From: Candidatus Sumerlaeota bacterium
Lineage (GTDB): Bacteria > Sumerlaeota > Sumerlaeia > SLMS01
Length of the DNA: 33,531 bases
Assembly (NCBI GenBank): GCA_007132505.1
Contig: SLOM01000149.1
Coordinates: forward strand, 1 to 33,531
Direction of reading: 5' to 3'
Shown: positions 18,313 to 28,230 of the stretch, in pieces
Numbering within the stretch: the first letter of the stretch is position 1
Layout of the letters: each line of letters begins with the position of its first letter
Notes under the pieces: generated by a model
Databases searched by the model: none
Seen by the model: only the letters and a program-made list of their open reading frames with translations
What the model was told of the DNA's origin: nothing
Made by a program: the position numbers and the translations under genes

Positions 18313-20834
18313 TTATTCCGTCATCTCCTCTGGAAGGAGGATGCGGAAGAAGACCCTCGCGTCGAACTTGTGTTCTTCACGCCTGTATTCGGCCTCGCTC
18401 ATGTCCGGACTGTACACGAATTCCAGAAATCCTTTGTCCTCGAGTTCGTGCATGCCAAGTTCCGCGTTGATGGGGTGGCGGAACTCATTCGGTATGCGGA
18501 GGTAGTACTCGATCCCCTGCTCGCGGAGAAAGCGGGCGCGCTCCGCGGGGTCATCTATTTCGTAACCCGCCTGGATGTCCCAGTCGTCCAGTTGCACGAT
18601 GGTGATGGATGGATCGAGGACATAGTGGCGGTTCTCATGAGTCAGGAGGCGCTGGCCGGTGAGGTGCTCGTTCGCGAACTCCCATGTGTCCACGTCCGTG
18701 CCGTACCGAAGGCGTAGAAAAAGGTCCGGCGGCATGCCCGGATTGCGGAAGGCATCGAGCGCCAACTGGTTGAAGTGCTGGCCCTCGACCTCGCGCGCGC
18801 CGGAGAACTTGAATCCCATTAGCCCGAAGGTCAGACCCGGCGTGACCAGGATGGCGAGCAGCATGGCGGCGCTCCCGGCGGCGAGGGCCGTATAGACTGT
18901 ATTGAGCTGGGTGCCGCCCTTCTGCATGGCTTGTTTCAGCCAGTGGAAAGGCAGGCCCGCCAGCACTGCAGCCGGCGCCATGATTCCGATAATCTGATAG
19001 AGGTAGAAGTCCGCCAGGAGGTACTTGTACCCCATGTAGCCTGCCGCAGTCAGGTAAATCAGCAGCAGCGGGAGAGCCGTTTCGCTTTCCGGCATCCGGC
19101 CCGTGCGACGGTAATGAAGGACAATCCAGGCTGCACCCACGAAGGGCAACAAAAGGAATACGGGAATAAAAAAACCGGGGAATTTCGGAGCCATCTTGTA
19201 GTGATGTGGCCAGACGTAATAGATGCGGCCAGCGATTTGCTCGCTCTGGCGGTAGTCCTCGTTCCCTGTCGTGAATGATGCGAGACGATAGAGACGAGCC
19301 GGCCAGCCGGCGGTGCGCAGGGCAGGGAACTCCTCCCCCTCGCCCACTCGCTTCAGAATATCGTATCCAAACCAGAACGGCCAGCTACCTCGAAGGCGCC
19401 AGTGCAGATTGTTCGCCTTGCGCTGATAGTCCGGGTGTCCCTCGTCGCGGTCGCGGCCGTGGTGCAGGTCGTGGTAGAATTCGGCCAGCTTGCCCACACC
19501 GTCACCTACACGGAACCATTCGATTTCGGCGGACCGCAGGACGTCCGGGTTCACGCGCACACTGGTCGTGAAGACTTCCGGGAAAAAGGCATAGACGGGA
19601 TTGCCCGTCAACACCCAGTTGCGCACGTACCACGGTACGGAGATGGCCAGGCAGACGGCAAAGGTACAGATGAAGAACCGGCCCAGATAAAACGCCCGGG
19701 CCCGGCGCCGCGCCTCCAGAGCCAGTCCGCCAGAATCACCACCAGCCACGGCACCCAAAGAATTCCCATCAGGTAATTCAGGTTCATCCCGATCGCAGGC
19801 ATGAGTGTAAAAGCCACCAGCGCCCCACGGCCACGCGTCAGAAAATAAAGAGTCCCGAAATAGATGAAAGCCGCCGTGTAGAAGATCGCAAAGGCATAGT
19901 CCGAGGCATAAGTTGTGTAGGCGATGCCGTTCGGGAGGGACCGGAAGAGTATCGTGCAGGCGGCGGCAACGGCATGGCTGCGGAAAAGATGCGCGGCGGT
20001 GAGATACACAAATACGCAGGAAAAAAGGCCGGATAGCGGAGCGGCAAGGCGCTGATGCATATCGCTCCAGTCCGCGAACATTGTGGACGCGAAAGCACCG
20101 TAATTTGAATACAAATGCGGGTAGTTCGCTCCAAGGCCAATGCCGACCTGAGCCTCCGCCTTGAAGGGGAAGCCGCCCTCCAGGAAAGTCATCCGTGCGT
20201 AGCCGAGATAGAGAATCAACGAGTCCCAGTACGTCTCGGGATAGAATATGGCATGCCAGAACGTGAAGAGCGTGATCAGGCCAACCCCAATCGCGGCGAG
20301 GACAAGAAATACTCTCGTGCCCATTGAGGACGGAAGTGGCGGGAGCGGCTCGATTTGCGGCGGGGTGTCATCGCTCTCGAAAACCGGCTGCAGCTTTCTG
20401 ACCAGATAGATACCCCCGGCGAACAGCAGCGCCCAGAGCAACCAGGCAAGCGGCATATACAGAAGCCGCGCCATTGTGAGAAGAATGAAAGCAAAGCCGG
20501 CGATTCCCCACCCGAGCGCGTAGGCCGCCGCCATCGAGCCGGGCCAGCTCAGACGCAGCCTCAGAACCCTTAGGATCACGTACCCCAATCCGAAAACAAG
20601 ACCGGTGACGATGAGAGCCTGCAGCATTTCAAGCGGCGGTGAGTTTTGGAGGGAGAACGTCCACGGCCCAAAGAGCGCCGAGAAGACGCCCAGTCGGAAC
20701 TCCTCGCTGTGGACGAGGGCGAGGTTGGAGTGAAAGAAGTAGAGATAATTCAGTGCGCCCCAAAGAAGGAGCAGTCCCACCCCGGCAAGCGCAGCAAGGT
20801 GGCCCCGGTTGCGCCCCTGCGGCTCGCCGCTCAT
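18313..20834 (-). pseudogene. Multi-TM glycosyltransferase-like membrane protein (GT-C/ArnT-like) split by an apparent frameshift near 19690..19720
   Basis: Two minus-strand ORFs (19608..20834 and 18313..19758) join as one protein if the frame shifts -1: ...VPWLVVILADWLWR | ARRRARAFYLGRFFICTFAVCLAISVPWYVRNWVLTGNPVYAFFPEVF... May be a sequencing error rather than a true pseudogene. Confidence 0.7.
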
Positions 20835-21253
20835 TGCTCCTCCCGGGGCGGTTCGGCGGCGGCCTGATACTGGTGGAGGTAGTGGTAGCGCTCCTCAGGC
20901 GTGAGCGCCGGCCCGAGAGGCGGGGGCAGATAGTCGTTGTACTGGATGGCTTCAGGAGGGGCGGGTTCGGACGGAACCTCCCAATTGGCAGGCTGGTCCT
21001 GCCACGCTTCTCCGGGCCCGGGGGGATACGGCGTGCCGGGGTCCTGCCGGGAGCTCTCTTCACCGCCCGCGTGTGACATCGGCTGTGTCTGGGCCGAAAT
21101 CAGCGGCGGGGGCGGTGGAGGGGCGTGGAGGTCGGGAGGCGGGGCGCCGGGGGTCCACCCATAGACGGGCAGGTCCTGGGGTGCTCCCCATGTCCAGGGG
21201 CCACCATTGGGAAAGTCGCGGCGGGGCCGGGCCGGCGGGGTTTCGCCGTTCAC
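20831..21253 (-). CDS. Hypothetical Pro/Gly-rich protein
   Basis: Stop overlaps the start of the membrane protein gene (ATGA at 20831..20834); low-complexity APPPDLHAPPPPPP. Confidence 0.45.
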   Translation of the reverse strand: MNGETPPARPRRDFPNGGPWTWGAPQDLPVYGWTPGAPPPDLHAPPPPPPLISAQTQPMSHAGGEESSRQDPGTPYPPGPGEAWQDQPANWEVPSEPAPPEAIQYNDYLPPPLGPALTPEERYHYLHQYQAAAEPPREEQ

Positions 21254-21459
21254 AGGAGAACCCCTCCCGCAAGGCTGGTTTGGACCTTGCTCGCCCGGGA
21301 GGCGATGATGAGTGTGCTCTTGCGGTACGGAATTGGTGAGGACAGGGATTTCAAAGGCATGACTTCATCCGGAAAAGCGGAAACACCAGCATGGTCGGGA
21401 CTCCCTGCGCGGGCCGCAACGGGGAAAAGGGGCAGGCGCCGCGGCGCGCGTGAGGAGCC

Positions 21460-22233
21460 ATGACGGATCTTCTCCAACTGATCTACCCCGTCACCCTTGT
21501 GCTGTGCCTGGCCACGGGGCTTCTGCAGCTTATTCTGCGGCCCGAGCTGCTGCGACATTATGCCTCGCGCGAGGCGGTGCTTGTGGGCGGGGCGCTCCTG
21601 GTGTTCGCGGCGGGCATGGTGGCCTTCGGCGGCCTGGAGCTCTACGTCAGCGGAGCGGACAGCCTTCCCGTCATCGAAATCGCATTTCTCAGCACGGTCG
21701 TCATGCTGATGGTGAGCGTGGTGGTCTGGCCCGGAGGCAGCGAGACGGACCATCCCCGGATCAGAGGCTGGACGAGGGACAAGGTGCTGGCGGTGAGCCT
21801 GCTACCGCTCGTGGCTTTTGTGTGGTCGGCCGGCTACTTCGTCGTGGCAGGCCTGTTCGTGGAGCTTGTGGAGGTCGAGGGCGGCATGGTGGACCTGTTT
21901 CGGGAAGGAACGGCGCTTGGGTTCATCATGCTGGCTTTTGTGGCGTTGAGTGGCGCCGTGACGGAGGAGGTGGTCTTCCGGGGCTATCTGCAGGGCCGGC
22001 TGGAGAGCAGCCCGCTCGGCCCATGGGGAGCGGTGCTGATCGCAGCCACCATCTTTGCCTTGGGGCATGGCAACTACGTGGAGCCCTGGGGCCTGAAGGA
22101 GCTCCAGATCCTGGTGCTGGGGATCTTCTTTGGCTGGATCAAGCTGCAGTACGGCCTGATGGCGGCCGTGGCTGTACACCTCGGGCACAACGCGATTTCG
22201 CTGGTGATTCCCGTGGTGGTGCTCACGCTCTGA
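21460..22233 (+). CDS. CPBP (CAAX/Abi) family intramembrane metalloprotease
   Basis: EEVVFRGYLQGRL, ALGHGNYV, HLGHNAIS; multiple TM; GTGAGGAGCC before ATG. Confidence 0.88.
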   Translation: MTDLLQLIYPVTLVLCLATGLLQLILRPELLRHYASREAVLVGGALLVFAAGMVAFGGLELYVSGADSLPVIEIAFLSTVVMLMVSVVVWPGGSETDHPRIRGWTRDKVLAVSLLPLVAFVWSAGYFVVAGLFVELVEVEGGMVDLFREGTALGFIMLAFVALSGAVTEEVVFRGYLQGRLESSPLGPWGAVLIAATIFALGHGNYVEPWGLKELQILVLGIFFGWIKLQYGLMAAVAVHLGHNAISLVIPVVVLTL

Positions 22234-22249
22234 GGGCCGTCAAGGGCAG

Positions 22250-23407
22250 CTACCAGACACCGCGCAGAGGCTGCAGGCGTACCGAGAAGCGGTTGGCGGA
22301 GCCCTCACGGATGCGGACCTCGCGCTGCCACGGCTGGTATCCGTACCGGTACACGGTCACCGTGTAACGTCCCTCCGGCAGGCGTGTGCTGAAGGGCGTC
22401 TGGCCCATGTAGATCCCATTAACATACACCTCGGCGGGACCTCGCGCGGCGTTGACGTAGAGGGGGCCCTCGCGGACCTCCTGGCCGGGCCTGCGGCGCA
22501 GGTCCTCACCCGGATAGGGCCGGGGGCGGAGTTCACCGGTGAACGGCGGCCGGGGCGGATAAGGCCATCCGACGTCGTACCCCGGAGGCAGCGGACGGGA
22601 CGGCACGTACCGGTCGCGCGTATAGTGCGGCAACGGCGGCACCGCCGGGGGCAGGACGGCAATGCCCGGCGCGTGACGTTGTTCGTGGCCCTCGACGCGG
22701 ACGCTGGTCCAGCCCTCGCCGAGCCAGGGGATCCAGGCACGGCCTGCCAGTGGGTTCTCCCACTCCTCGTTATCCTCCCGCTCCATGCGGAGAGATTCCA
22801 GCAGGTCATCCCAGGCGCGGCGCACCTCGCGTTGGAAATGCCCGCGCAGGGAGTCCGGCGAGGCAGTCACCGAGCCGTAGGTTCCGCGGAAGCTGTGAGC
22901 CGCGAAGGGCCAGCGCACGCCGGGCGCCCAAGCCGGAACAGCGAAGACATGGATATGCTCCACCCCGGGCTCCGCGACCGTAAAATGGCCGCCGGAGTGG
23001 GGGAAGGTGACCGGACGGGCGCGGGGTGACTGGTTGCGCCATTCGAAGTTGGACGGCACGACCTGACGCGTGATGCCCTGACTGTCGGTCATGTAGATGA
23101 AGACGTAGGCATCGGCGTCCGTCCGGACAGCGAGCCGGACCGGATCGCCCGCCTCGTAGCGGGAACGGTCCGTCTGCACGCTTACGGAGATGGGCCGAAA
23201 GCTGGGGCGAACGGGGGCCTGCTGACGGGGCTCAGGCGTCCTCTCGGGCGTGGCCTCTGGGGTGGCTTCTGGGGTGGCTTCAACCAGGACATCCTCCCCG
23301 TTGACGGGTGTGTCCACATCAGGCGAATCGGCTGCCAGCATCAGCGCAGGAAACGCGAACAGGAGAGCAGCCGCGAAAAGGGAAAGAAAACGGGGGGCAG
23401 TGTTCAT
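22250..23407 (-). CDS. DUF4384-like and PEGA-domain secreted protein
   Basis: Signal peptide MNTAPRFLSLFAAALLFAFPALMLAA; SVQTDRSRYEAGDPVRLAVRTDADAYVFIYMTDSQG; C-terminal AEVYVNGIYMGQTPFSTRLPEGRYTVTVYRYGYQPWQREVRI. RBS GGAGGTTGGAGCG before ATG 23407. Confidence 0.8.
   Translation of the reverse strand: MNTAPRFLSLFAAALLFAFPALMLAADSPDVDTPVNGEDVLVEATPEATPEATPERTPEPRQQAPVRPSFRPISVSVQTDRSRYEAGDPVRLAVRTDADAYVFIYMTDSQGITRQVVPSNFEWRNQSPRARPVTFPHSGGHFTVAEPGVEHIHVFAVPAWAPGVRWPFAAHSFRGTYGSVTASPDSLRGHFQREVRRAWDDLLESLRMEREDNEEWENPLAGRAWIPWLGEGWTSVRVEGHEQRHAPGIAVLPPAVPPLPHYTRDRYVPSRPLPPGYDVGWPYPPRPPFTGELRPRPYPGEDLRRRPGQEVREGPLYVNAARGPAEVYVNGIYMGQTPFSTRLPEGRYTVTVYRYGYQPWQREVRIREGSANRFSVRLQPLRGVW
23235..23283 (-). 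repeat. Short 12-bp tandem repeat encoding (EATP)n
   Basis: tctggggtggct tctggggtggct pattern; protein EATPEATPEATPERTPEP. Confidence 0.6.
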
Positions 23408-23529
23408 CGCTCCAACCTCCACTACTGAAAGGGTGGACCAATGCCACCCTTCTGGCAAGGTTGACTTGCGCCGGAATGGGCAAGTTAGCGTTGGAGCGCG
23501 AGAGGGGCGAAAATAAAGCGCACTCCCTC

Positions 23530-24333
23530 TCAATCCTCGCGCCGGCGGAGAAGGAGAATCTTGCTCTGGAAGACCACCAGCGTGCGGTACGCCGGACGGA
23601 AAATGAAGGGAACACTGATCCCGTGGAGAATCTCCCAGGTGGGGGAATCCCGGAAGAAGGCGGAGAGATCATTTCTCCAATGCCGGCGCGGGGTGAACTC
23701 CTCGTGCCAGTCGAGCGGACTGGAAATGGCGAGGTAACCTTGCGGCTGGGTGACGCGTGCCAGCAAATTGGGGAAAGTGTGGGGCTCCGGCACATGGTCA
23801 ATCACGTTGAGGCAGGCCACGAGGCCGAAAGGTGTGCCGTTTCGCTCCACTTCGGGGGCGAGTTCCTCGAGCGTGGCCGCCCGGACCTCCACAGGCGGTG
23901 CTCCACTACGGGAAGCCCCGGGATGGCTGACAGTGAAGCGATGGATGCGTGCGAGGTGGTCCCGGCAGGGGATCTCCCGATCCGGACCGGATGGCCCGAA
24001 GATCCAGCGGAGGAAGTCCGCCTTCGCGGCCATGGGCTCACAGGCCATGGCGCGGCGGAAGTGACTCCGCTCCCGCAGCAACTCCCGGAGAAAACGCCCG
24101 CAACCGGCGCCCACTTCGAGGACCGAATCAGGCTCTTTTGCCTCACCCTCCAGCCAGCCGAGGACGGTAGCAGCGGCTTCCGCGGGGAAGGGCGATTGGA
24201 TCCGGAGCGGCGGGGAGTGGTGGCTGCTCCGGAGAAACCGCTCCGGCGGCCGGGAGGACTGGGGAAAGAACACGTCCGACCAGTCGTGCTCGATTCCGGC
24301 CGCAAGAATGGCCTGCTCGGGGGGGGTCTTCAC
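23530..24333 (-). CDS. SAM-dependent methyltransferase
   Basis: Motif I SVLEVGAGCGRFLREL; FGLVACLNVIDHVPEPHTFPNLLARVTQPQGYLAISSPLDW. Likely GTG start at 24333 after CAGGAG. Confidence 0.75.
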   Translation of the reverse strand: MKTPPEQAILAAGIEHDWSDVFFPQSSRPPERFLRSSHHSPPLRIQSPFPAEAAATVLGWLEGEAKEPDSVLEVGAGCGRFLRELLRERSHFRRAMACEPMAAKADFLRWIFGPSGPDREIPCRDHLARIHRFTVSHPGASRSGAPPVEVRAATLEELAPEVERNGTPFGLVACLNVIDHVPEPHTFPNLLARVTQPQGYLAISSPLDWHEEFTPRRHWRNDLSAFFRDSPTWEILHGISVPFIFRPAYRTLVVFQSKILLLRRRED

Positions 24334-24348
24334 CGGCTCCTGATCCTT

Positions 24349-25320
24349 GTGGCGGCGGTGGGTTTTCTGCTTCTCACCGGAGGGACTGCGCCGGCCTCCT
24401 GGCAGTTGGACCGCGACACGCCCCCTGCGTTCGAGGTCATGGGACTGGACGACCGGCCGGGGCTCAAGGACTCCGTGCGGCTCATTGCCCAGCGGTCGCG
24501 CCGGGCGATCGTGGAGCACGCCGGAGTGGACTGGGAGGGCACGGCTCGGATCATCTGGGCGGAGGAGCAGGCGTTCCTGCGGCAGACGGGCTTCCACCCG
24601 GAGAACGTGGCGGCGGCGGCCCGGCCGCGCGAGATGACGATCTGGATCAACGCCCGCGCGTGGACCAGGTCCACCCCGCGCCAGCAGCAGGAGACGATGA
24701 CGCACGAGTTGGGGCACCTGCTGCTCGAGAACCTGCCGGGCGGGAGGGACCTGCCGCTGTGGGCCAACGAGGGCATTGTCATGCATCTGGCCGGGCAGTG
24801 GACGACAGAGGAACACCTGCGGTTGCTGACCGCCCACACTTTCGGGCAGTTGCCGCGTCTGGCGGACCTTGAGGAGGGTTTCCCTCGCGACGGCCCGTCG
24901 CAGTCCCTGGCCTACCGCATGAGCTACGCGGCCATCTCGGTGGTGGCTCAGAACTACGGGGACGAGCCCGGGGAGGTGCGCCGGCTGGTGCAGCGGCTGG
25001 ACGACCCGGTGCTCGGGCCGCGCCTGGCCGAGGAGTTTTGGGATGAATTCCGCCGCGAGGGCTGGCAGCGTGCCACGGAGCGCTCGCTTGGCGCGCGATT
25101 CACAACGGCGGTGATTGTCATGACCGGTACCAGCGCGATCTTCCTCATGATAGCGGTCCTCGTGATCGTGGCGTTCCTTTCCGTGAAGAAACGCCGCACG
25201 GAGCGTGCCGCCGCGATGGAGGAGGAGGAGGCCTGGGCGGAAAGCCTGACCGACGAGGATATACAGGATATATACGGCGACCGGGAGGACCGCTGGGAGG
25301 CAGAGGAAGACAGGGAGTAG
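24349..25320 (+). CDS. MA-clan (HExxH) membrane-tethered peptidase
   Basis: MTHELGHLLLENLPGGRDLPLWANEGIVMHLAG; N-terminal hydrophobic segment; C-terminal TM and acidic tail. Start uncertain (about 24349, or ATG 24308 if the G tract differs in length). Confidence 0.75.
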   Translation: MAAVGFLLLTGGTAPASWQLDRDTPPAFEVMGLDDRPGLKDSVRLIAQRSRRAIVEHAGVDWEGTARIIWAEEQAFLRQTGFHPENVAAAARPREMTIWINARAWTRSTPRQQQETMTHELGHLLLENLPGGRDLPLWANEGIVMHLAGQWTTEEHLRLLTAHTFGQLPRLADLEEGFPRDGPSQSLAYRMSYAAISVVAQNYGDEPGEVRRLVQRLDDPVLGPRLAEEFWDEFRREGWQRATERSLGARFTTAVIVMTGTSAIFLMIAVLVIVAFLSVKKRRTERAAAMEEEEAWAESLTDEDIQDIYGDREDRWEAEEDRE

Positions 25321-25350
25321 GAGAAGGTTTGTGGCGAGTAGGGCAAACGG

Positions 25351-25384
25351 AAGGGACGGCGCACGGAGCGGCCGTCCCTTTTGT
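25351..25384 (+). terminator. Intrinsic terminator (possibly bidirectional)
   Basis: Perfect 10-bp stem AAGGGACGGC / GCCGTCCCTT with a 10-nt loop, then a short T run; lies between convergent genes. Confidence 0.85.
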
Positions 25385-25407
25385 CGTTCCAGTTCGGTGT
25401 CCTGCGT

Positions 25408-26520
25408 CTAGTTCAGCACTTCCTCCACGGGAGTGAGTGGAAGGTCGAATGCTTCGGCGACGCCGCGGATGGTGACCTTGCCCTTGGCGACATTGACGCC
25501 GTCCCGAAGCGTGGGCCGGCTTTTGACGCAGTCAGGCCAGCCTTCCTCGGCGATGTGTATGACGTGGCCTTGGGTGGCGTTTGTCAGCGCGAAGGTGGCG
25601 GTGCGGGCCACGGCGCCGGGCATGTTGGTAACGCAGTAATGAACGATGCCCTGTTCCTCGAAGATGGGGTCGCTGTGGGTGGTGGGGCGGGTTGTTTCGA
25701 AGCATCCGCCCTGGTCCACGGCGACGTCCACCAGCACCGAGCCACGTGGCATGATGGAGAGGTGCTCGCGGCGGACAAGCTTTGGGGCGCGGGCGCCGGA
25801 GATATAGACACCGCCGATCACGACGTCCACACGCTGGAGCTGATCGGTCATGTTCAGTTCGTTTGAGAAGAGCGTGGAGATATTCTTCGGCATGACGTCG
25901 TCGAGGTAGCGGAGCCGCTCAAGATTGACATCGAGCATGGTGACGCGTGCACCCATGCCTGCAGCGATCTTGGCGGCGTTGGTGCCGACGACTCCACCAC
26001 CGAGGACCATGACGCGTGCGGATTTTACGCCGGGCACGCCACCAAGCAATGTCCCGCGCCCGCCCGTTGTGCGCTCGAGGTATTTGGCGCCCTGCTGCAC
26101 GGAGAGCCGGCCGGCGATTTCGCTCATGGGGGTCAGGAGGGGATGCCCGCCGGGGCCCGAGACCGTCTCGTAGGCGAGGCAGACGGCCCCGCTCTCCATC
26201 ATCGCCTCGGTGAGCTGGCGCGAGGAGGCGAAGTGAAAATACTCAAAGAGGATGTGATCGGACCGGATCATTTTGTACTCGGAGGGAACCGGCTCCTTGA
26301 CCTTCACGATCAGCTTGGCGCGCTCGAAAACCTCCTCGGCGTTGGGGGCGATTTCCCCCCCGGCGGCCTTGAAGTCCTCGTCCGGTATGCCGGAGCCCAA
26401 GCCGGCGCCCTGCTGCACCACCACTCGGTGCCCGCGCCGGGTCAGCTCCTTGACTCCCGCCGGGATCATGGCCACCCGGTACTCCTGATCTTTGACCTCT
26501 TTCGGAACACCAACGATCAT
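25408..26520 (-). CDS. ald: Alanine dehydrogenase
   Basis: MIVGVPKEVKDQEYRVAMIPAGVKELTRRGHRVVVQQGAGLGSG; VMVLGGGVVGTNAAKIAAGMGARVTMLDVN; VTNMPGAVARTATFALTNAT. Confidence 0.96.
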   Translation of the reverse strand: MIVGVPKEVKDQEYRVAMIPAGVKELTRRGHRVVVQQGAGLGSGIPDEDFKAAGGEIAPNAEEVFERAKLIVKVKEPVPSEYKMIRSDHILFEYFHFASSRQLTEAMMESGAVCLAYETVSGPGGHPLLTPMSEIAGRLSVQQGAKYLERTTGGRGTLLGGVPGVKSARVMVLGGGVVGTNAAKIAAGMGARVTMLDVNLERLRYLDDVMPKNISTLFSNELNMTDQLQRVDVVIGGVYISGARAPKLVRREHLSIMPRGSVLVDVAVDQGGCFETTRPTTHSDPIFEEQGIVHYCVTNMPGAVARTATFALTNATQGHVIHIAEEGWPDCVKSRPTLRDGVNVAKGKVTIRGVAEAFDLPLTPVEEVLN

Positions 26521-26710
26521 CGCCGCATTCCTCCGTGTGTGTTTTGTTGCCTGACGGTTCGAGTGAACGTGGGAGTCGGCCGGAGGGTCAAGCCCCGCGG
26601 TCCAACAAACTGGGAAGCTTCCGCTTGTTGGCGATTAAAGAGGGAACCGTTCAGAGGGTCGTGCACCATCCGGCAGGGGCGCTGTCACGGCTCTTGCTGA
26701 TGGCGGATGC

Positions 26711-28180
26711 ATGAAAATTCTGGTCACTGGCGCGACAGGCTACGTTGGAGGACGGTTGATTCCGGAACTGTTGTCCCGGGGTCATGAGGTACGAGTGCTT
26801 GTCCGCGACCCAAGGCGGGTGATGGGCCGTCCCTGGGCTGACAAGGTTGACATCCGCGTGGGGGACCTTACCCGCCCGGATACCACCCGAGGCATTGGCG
26901 ATGGGATTGAGGTGGCCTACTACCTGGTCCACTCCATGCAATCGGGAGGCAAGTACGCCGAAATAGACTCGCGGGCGGCGGAGGTGTTCCGTGATGAATT
27001 GGTCAATGCTTCCCACGTGGTCTATCTGGGCGGTCTTCTGCCGAAGGGTGACAGGGTTGGGAACCACCTGAAGAGCCGTGCGGAAATCGGAGAGTTTCTG
27101 CGCAATTCGCTGCCGGTGACTGAGTTTCGTGCAGGGCCGATTATCGGCTCTGGCTCTGCTTCCTTCGAAATGGTGCGCTACCTGACTGAGCGTATTCCGG
27201 TCATGGTGACTCCGCGTTGGCTCCGGAACGCGGTCCAGCCAATTGCCATCCGAGACATCCTGGCCTACCTGGTGGGGGCATTGGAGGCGGGCCCGCAGGG
27301 CATTGTGGACGTGGGCGCAAACAGGCTTACCTACATGGAGATGATGCTTCAGTTCGCGGAGATCCGCGGCTTGAAACGCCGGATTTTCACGACACCTGTG
27401 CTGGCGCCGAGGCTTGCCGCGCGCTGGATCGGCCTGATGACGCCCTTGAACAACAAGCTCGCAGTTCCCCTTGTGCAGAGCATCATTACACCCGTACTGG
27501 CCGACACGGCAAAGGCGAGTGAGGTGTTCCCCCACATCCGGCCAATCAGCTATCGCGAGGCTGTGAAGCGTGCACTGGATAACAGCCTTTCCGGCACCGT
27601 ACAGACACGGTGGAGCGACGCGCTGGGCGGGGGCCCCACGTACGAGTTGGTGGATCGGGAGGGGCTGATCCGCGAGGAGCGCACCCTGCATGTTGATCTG
27701 CCGCCGGAAGAGGTGGCGCGCTGCTTCATGTCCATTGGGGGGGACCACGGCTGGTTGGTGTGGAAGTGGGCTTGGCGGGTCAGGGGCTGGCTTGACCTGA
27801 TGGTGGGCGGACCGGGCCTGCGACGGGGGCGCCGGCACCCCGTTGACCTTCTGCCGGGCGAGGCGCTGGATTTCTGGCGTGTCGAGGAGGTGAAGGCGCA
27901 CGAGCTTCTGCGGCTGCGCGCGGAGATGCGCGTGCCCGGACAGGCGTGGTTGCAGTGGGAGGCCTATCAGGAGGGCTCCGGGACACGCCTGATCCAGACG
28001 GCGCTCTTTGCCCCGCGCGGTCTTTTCGGGTTCGCCTATTGGTATGGGCTTTACCCCCTGCATCGGCTGATCTTCAGCGATCTCATTCGTGCGGTCGCCC
28101 GGGAGGCTGAGAACATGGCCTCAGCGGGCGCACCCCAACCGGAAGCGAAGGCTGCTGACTCAAAGCCGCTGGATCATTGA
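26711..28180 (+). CDS. NAD(P)-binding SDR-type protein with C-terminal DUF2867-like domain
   Basis: MKILVTGATGYVGGRLIPELLSRGHEVRVLVRDP; AYYLVHSM; C-terminal GWLVWKWAWRVRGWLDLMVGGPGLRRGRRHPVDLLPGEALDFWRVE. Confidence 0.85.
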   Translation: MKILVTGATGYVGGRLIPELLSRGHEVRVLVRDPRRVMGRPWADKVDIRVGDLTRPDTTRGIGDGIEVAYYLVHSMQSGGKYAEIDSRAAEVFRDELVNASHVVYLGGLLPKGDRVGNHLKSRAEIGEFLRNSLPVTEFRAGPIIGSGSASFEMVRYLTERIPVMVTPRWLRNAVQPIAIRDILAYLVGALEAGPQGIVDVGANRLTYMEMMLQFAEIRGLKRRIFTTPVLAPRLAARWIGLMTPLNNKLAVPLVQSIITPVLADTAKASEVFPHIRPISYREAVKRALDNSLSGTVQTRWSDALGGGPTYELVDREGLIREERTLHVDLPPEEVARCFMSIGGDHGWLVWKWAWRVRGWLDLMVGGPGLRRGRRHPVDLLPGEALDFWRVEEVKAHELLRLRAEMRVPGQAWLQWEAYQEGSGTRLIQTALFAPRGLFGFAYWYGLYPLHRLIFSDLIRAVAREAENMASAGAPQPEAKAADSKPLDH

Positions 28181-28230
28181 TTGCCATGCCTCGGGTGCAG
28201 GACAAAATAACCCAAGAGAGGTGACATTCG

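Noticed and set aside
19690-19720. Programmed -1 ribosomal frameshift in the glycosyltransferase-like gene
   Set aside because: No X-XXY-YYZ slippery heptamer in the correct phase; indel or sequencing error is simpler.
23308-24300. Upstream half of the + strand 670-aa ORF
   Set aside because: Antisense to the PEGA-gene 5' region and the methyltransferase; only the part after about 24308 has protease features.
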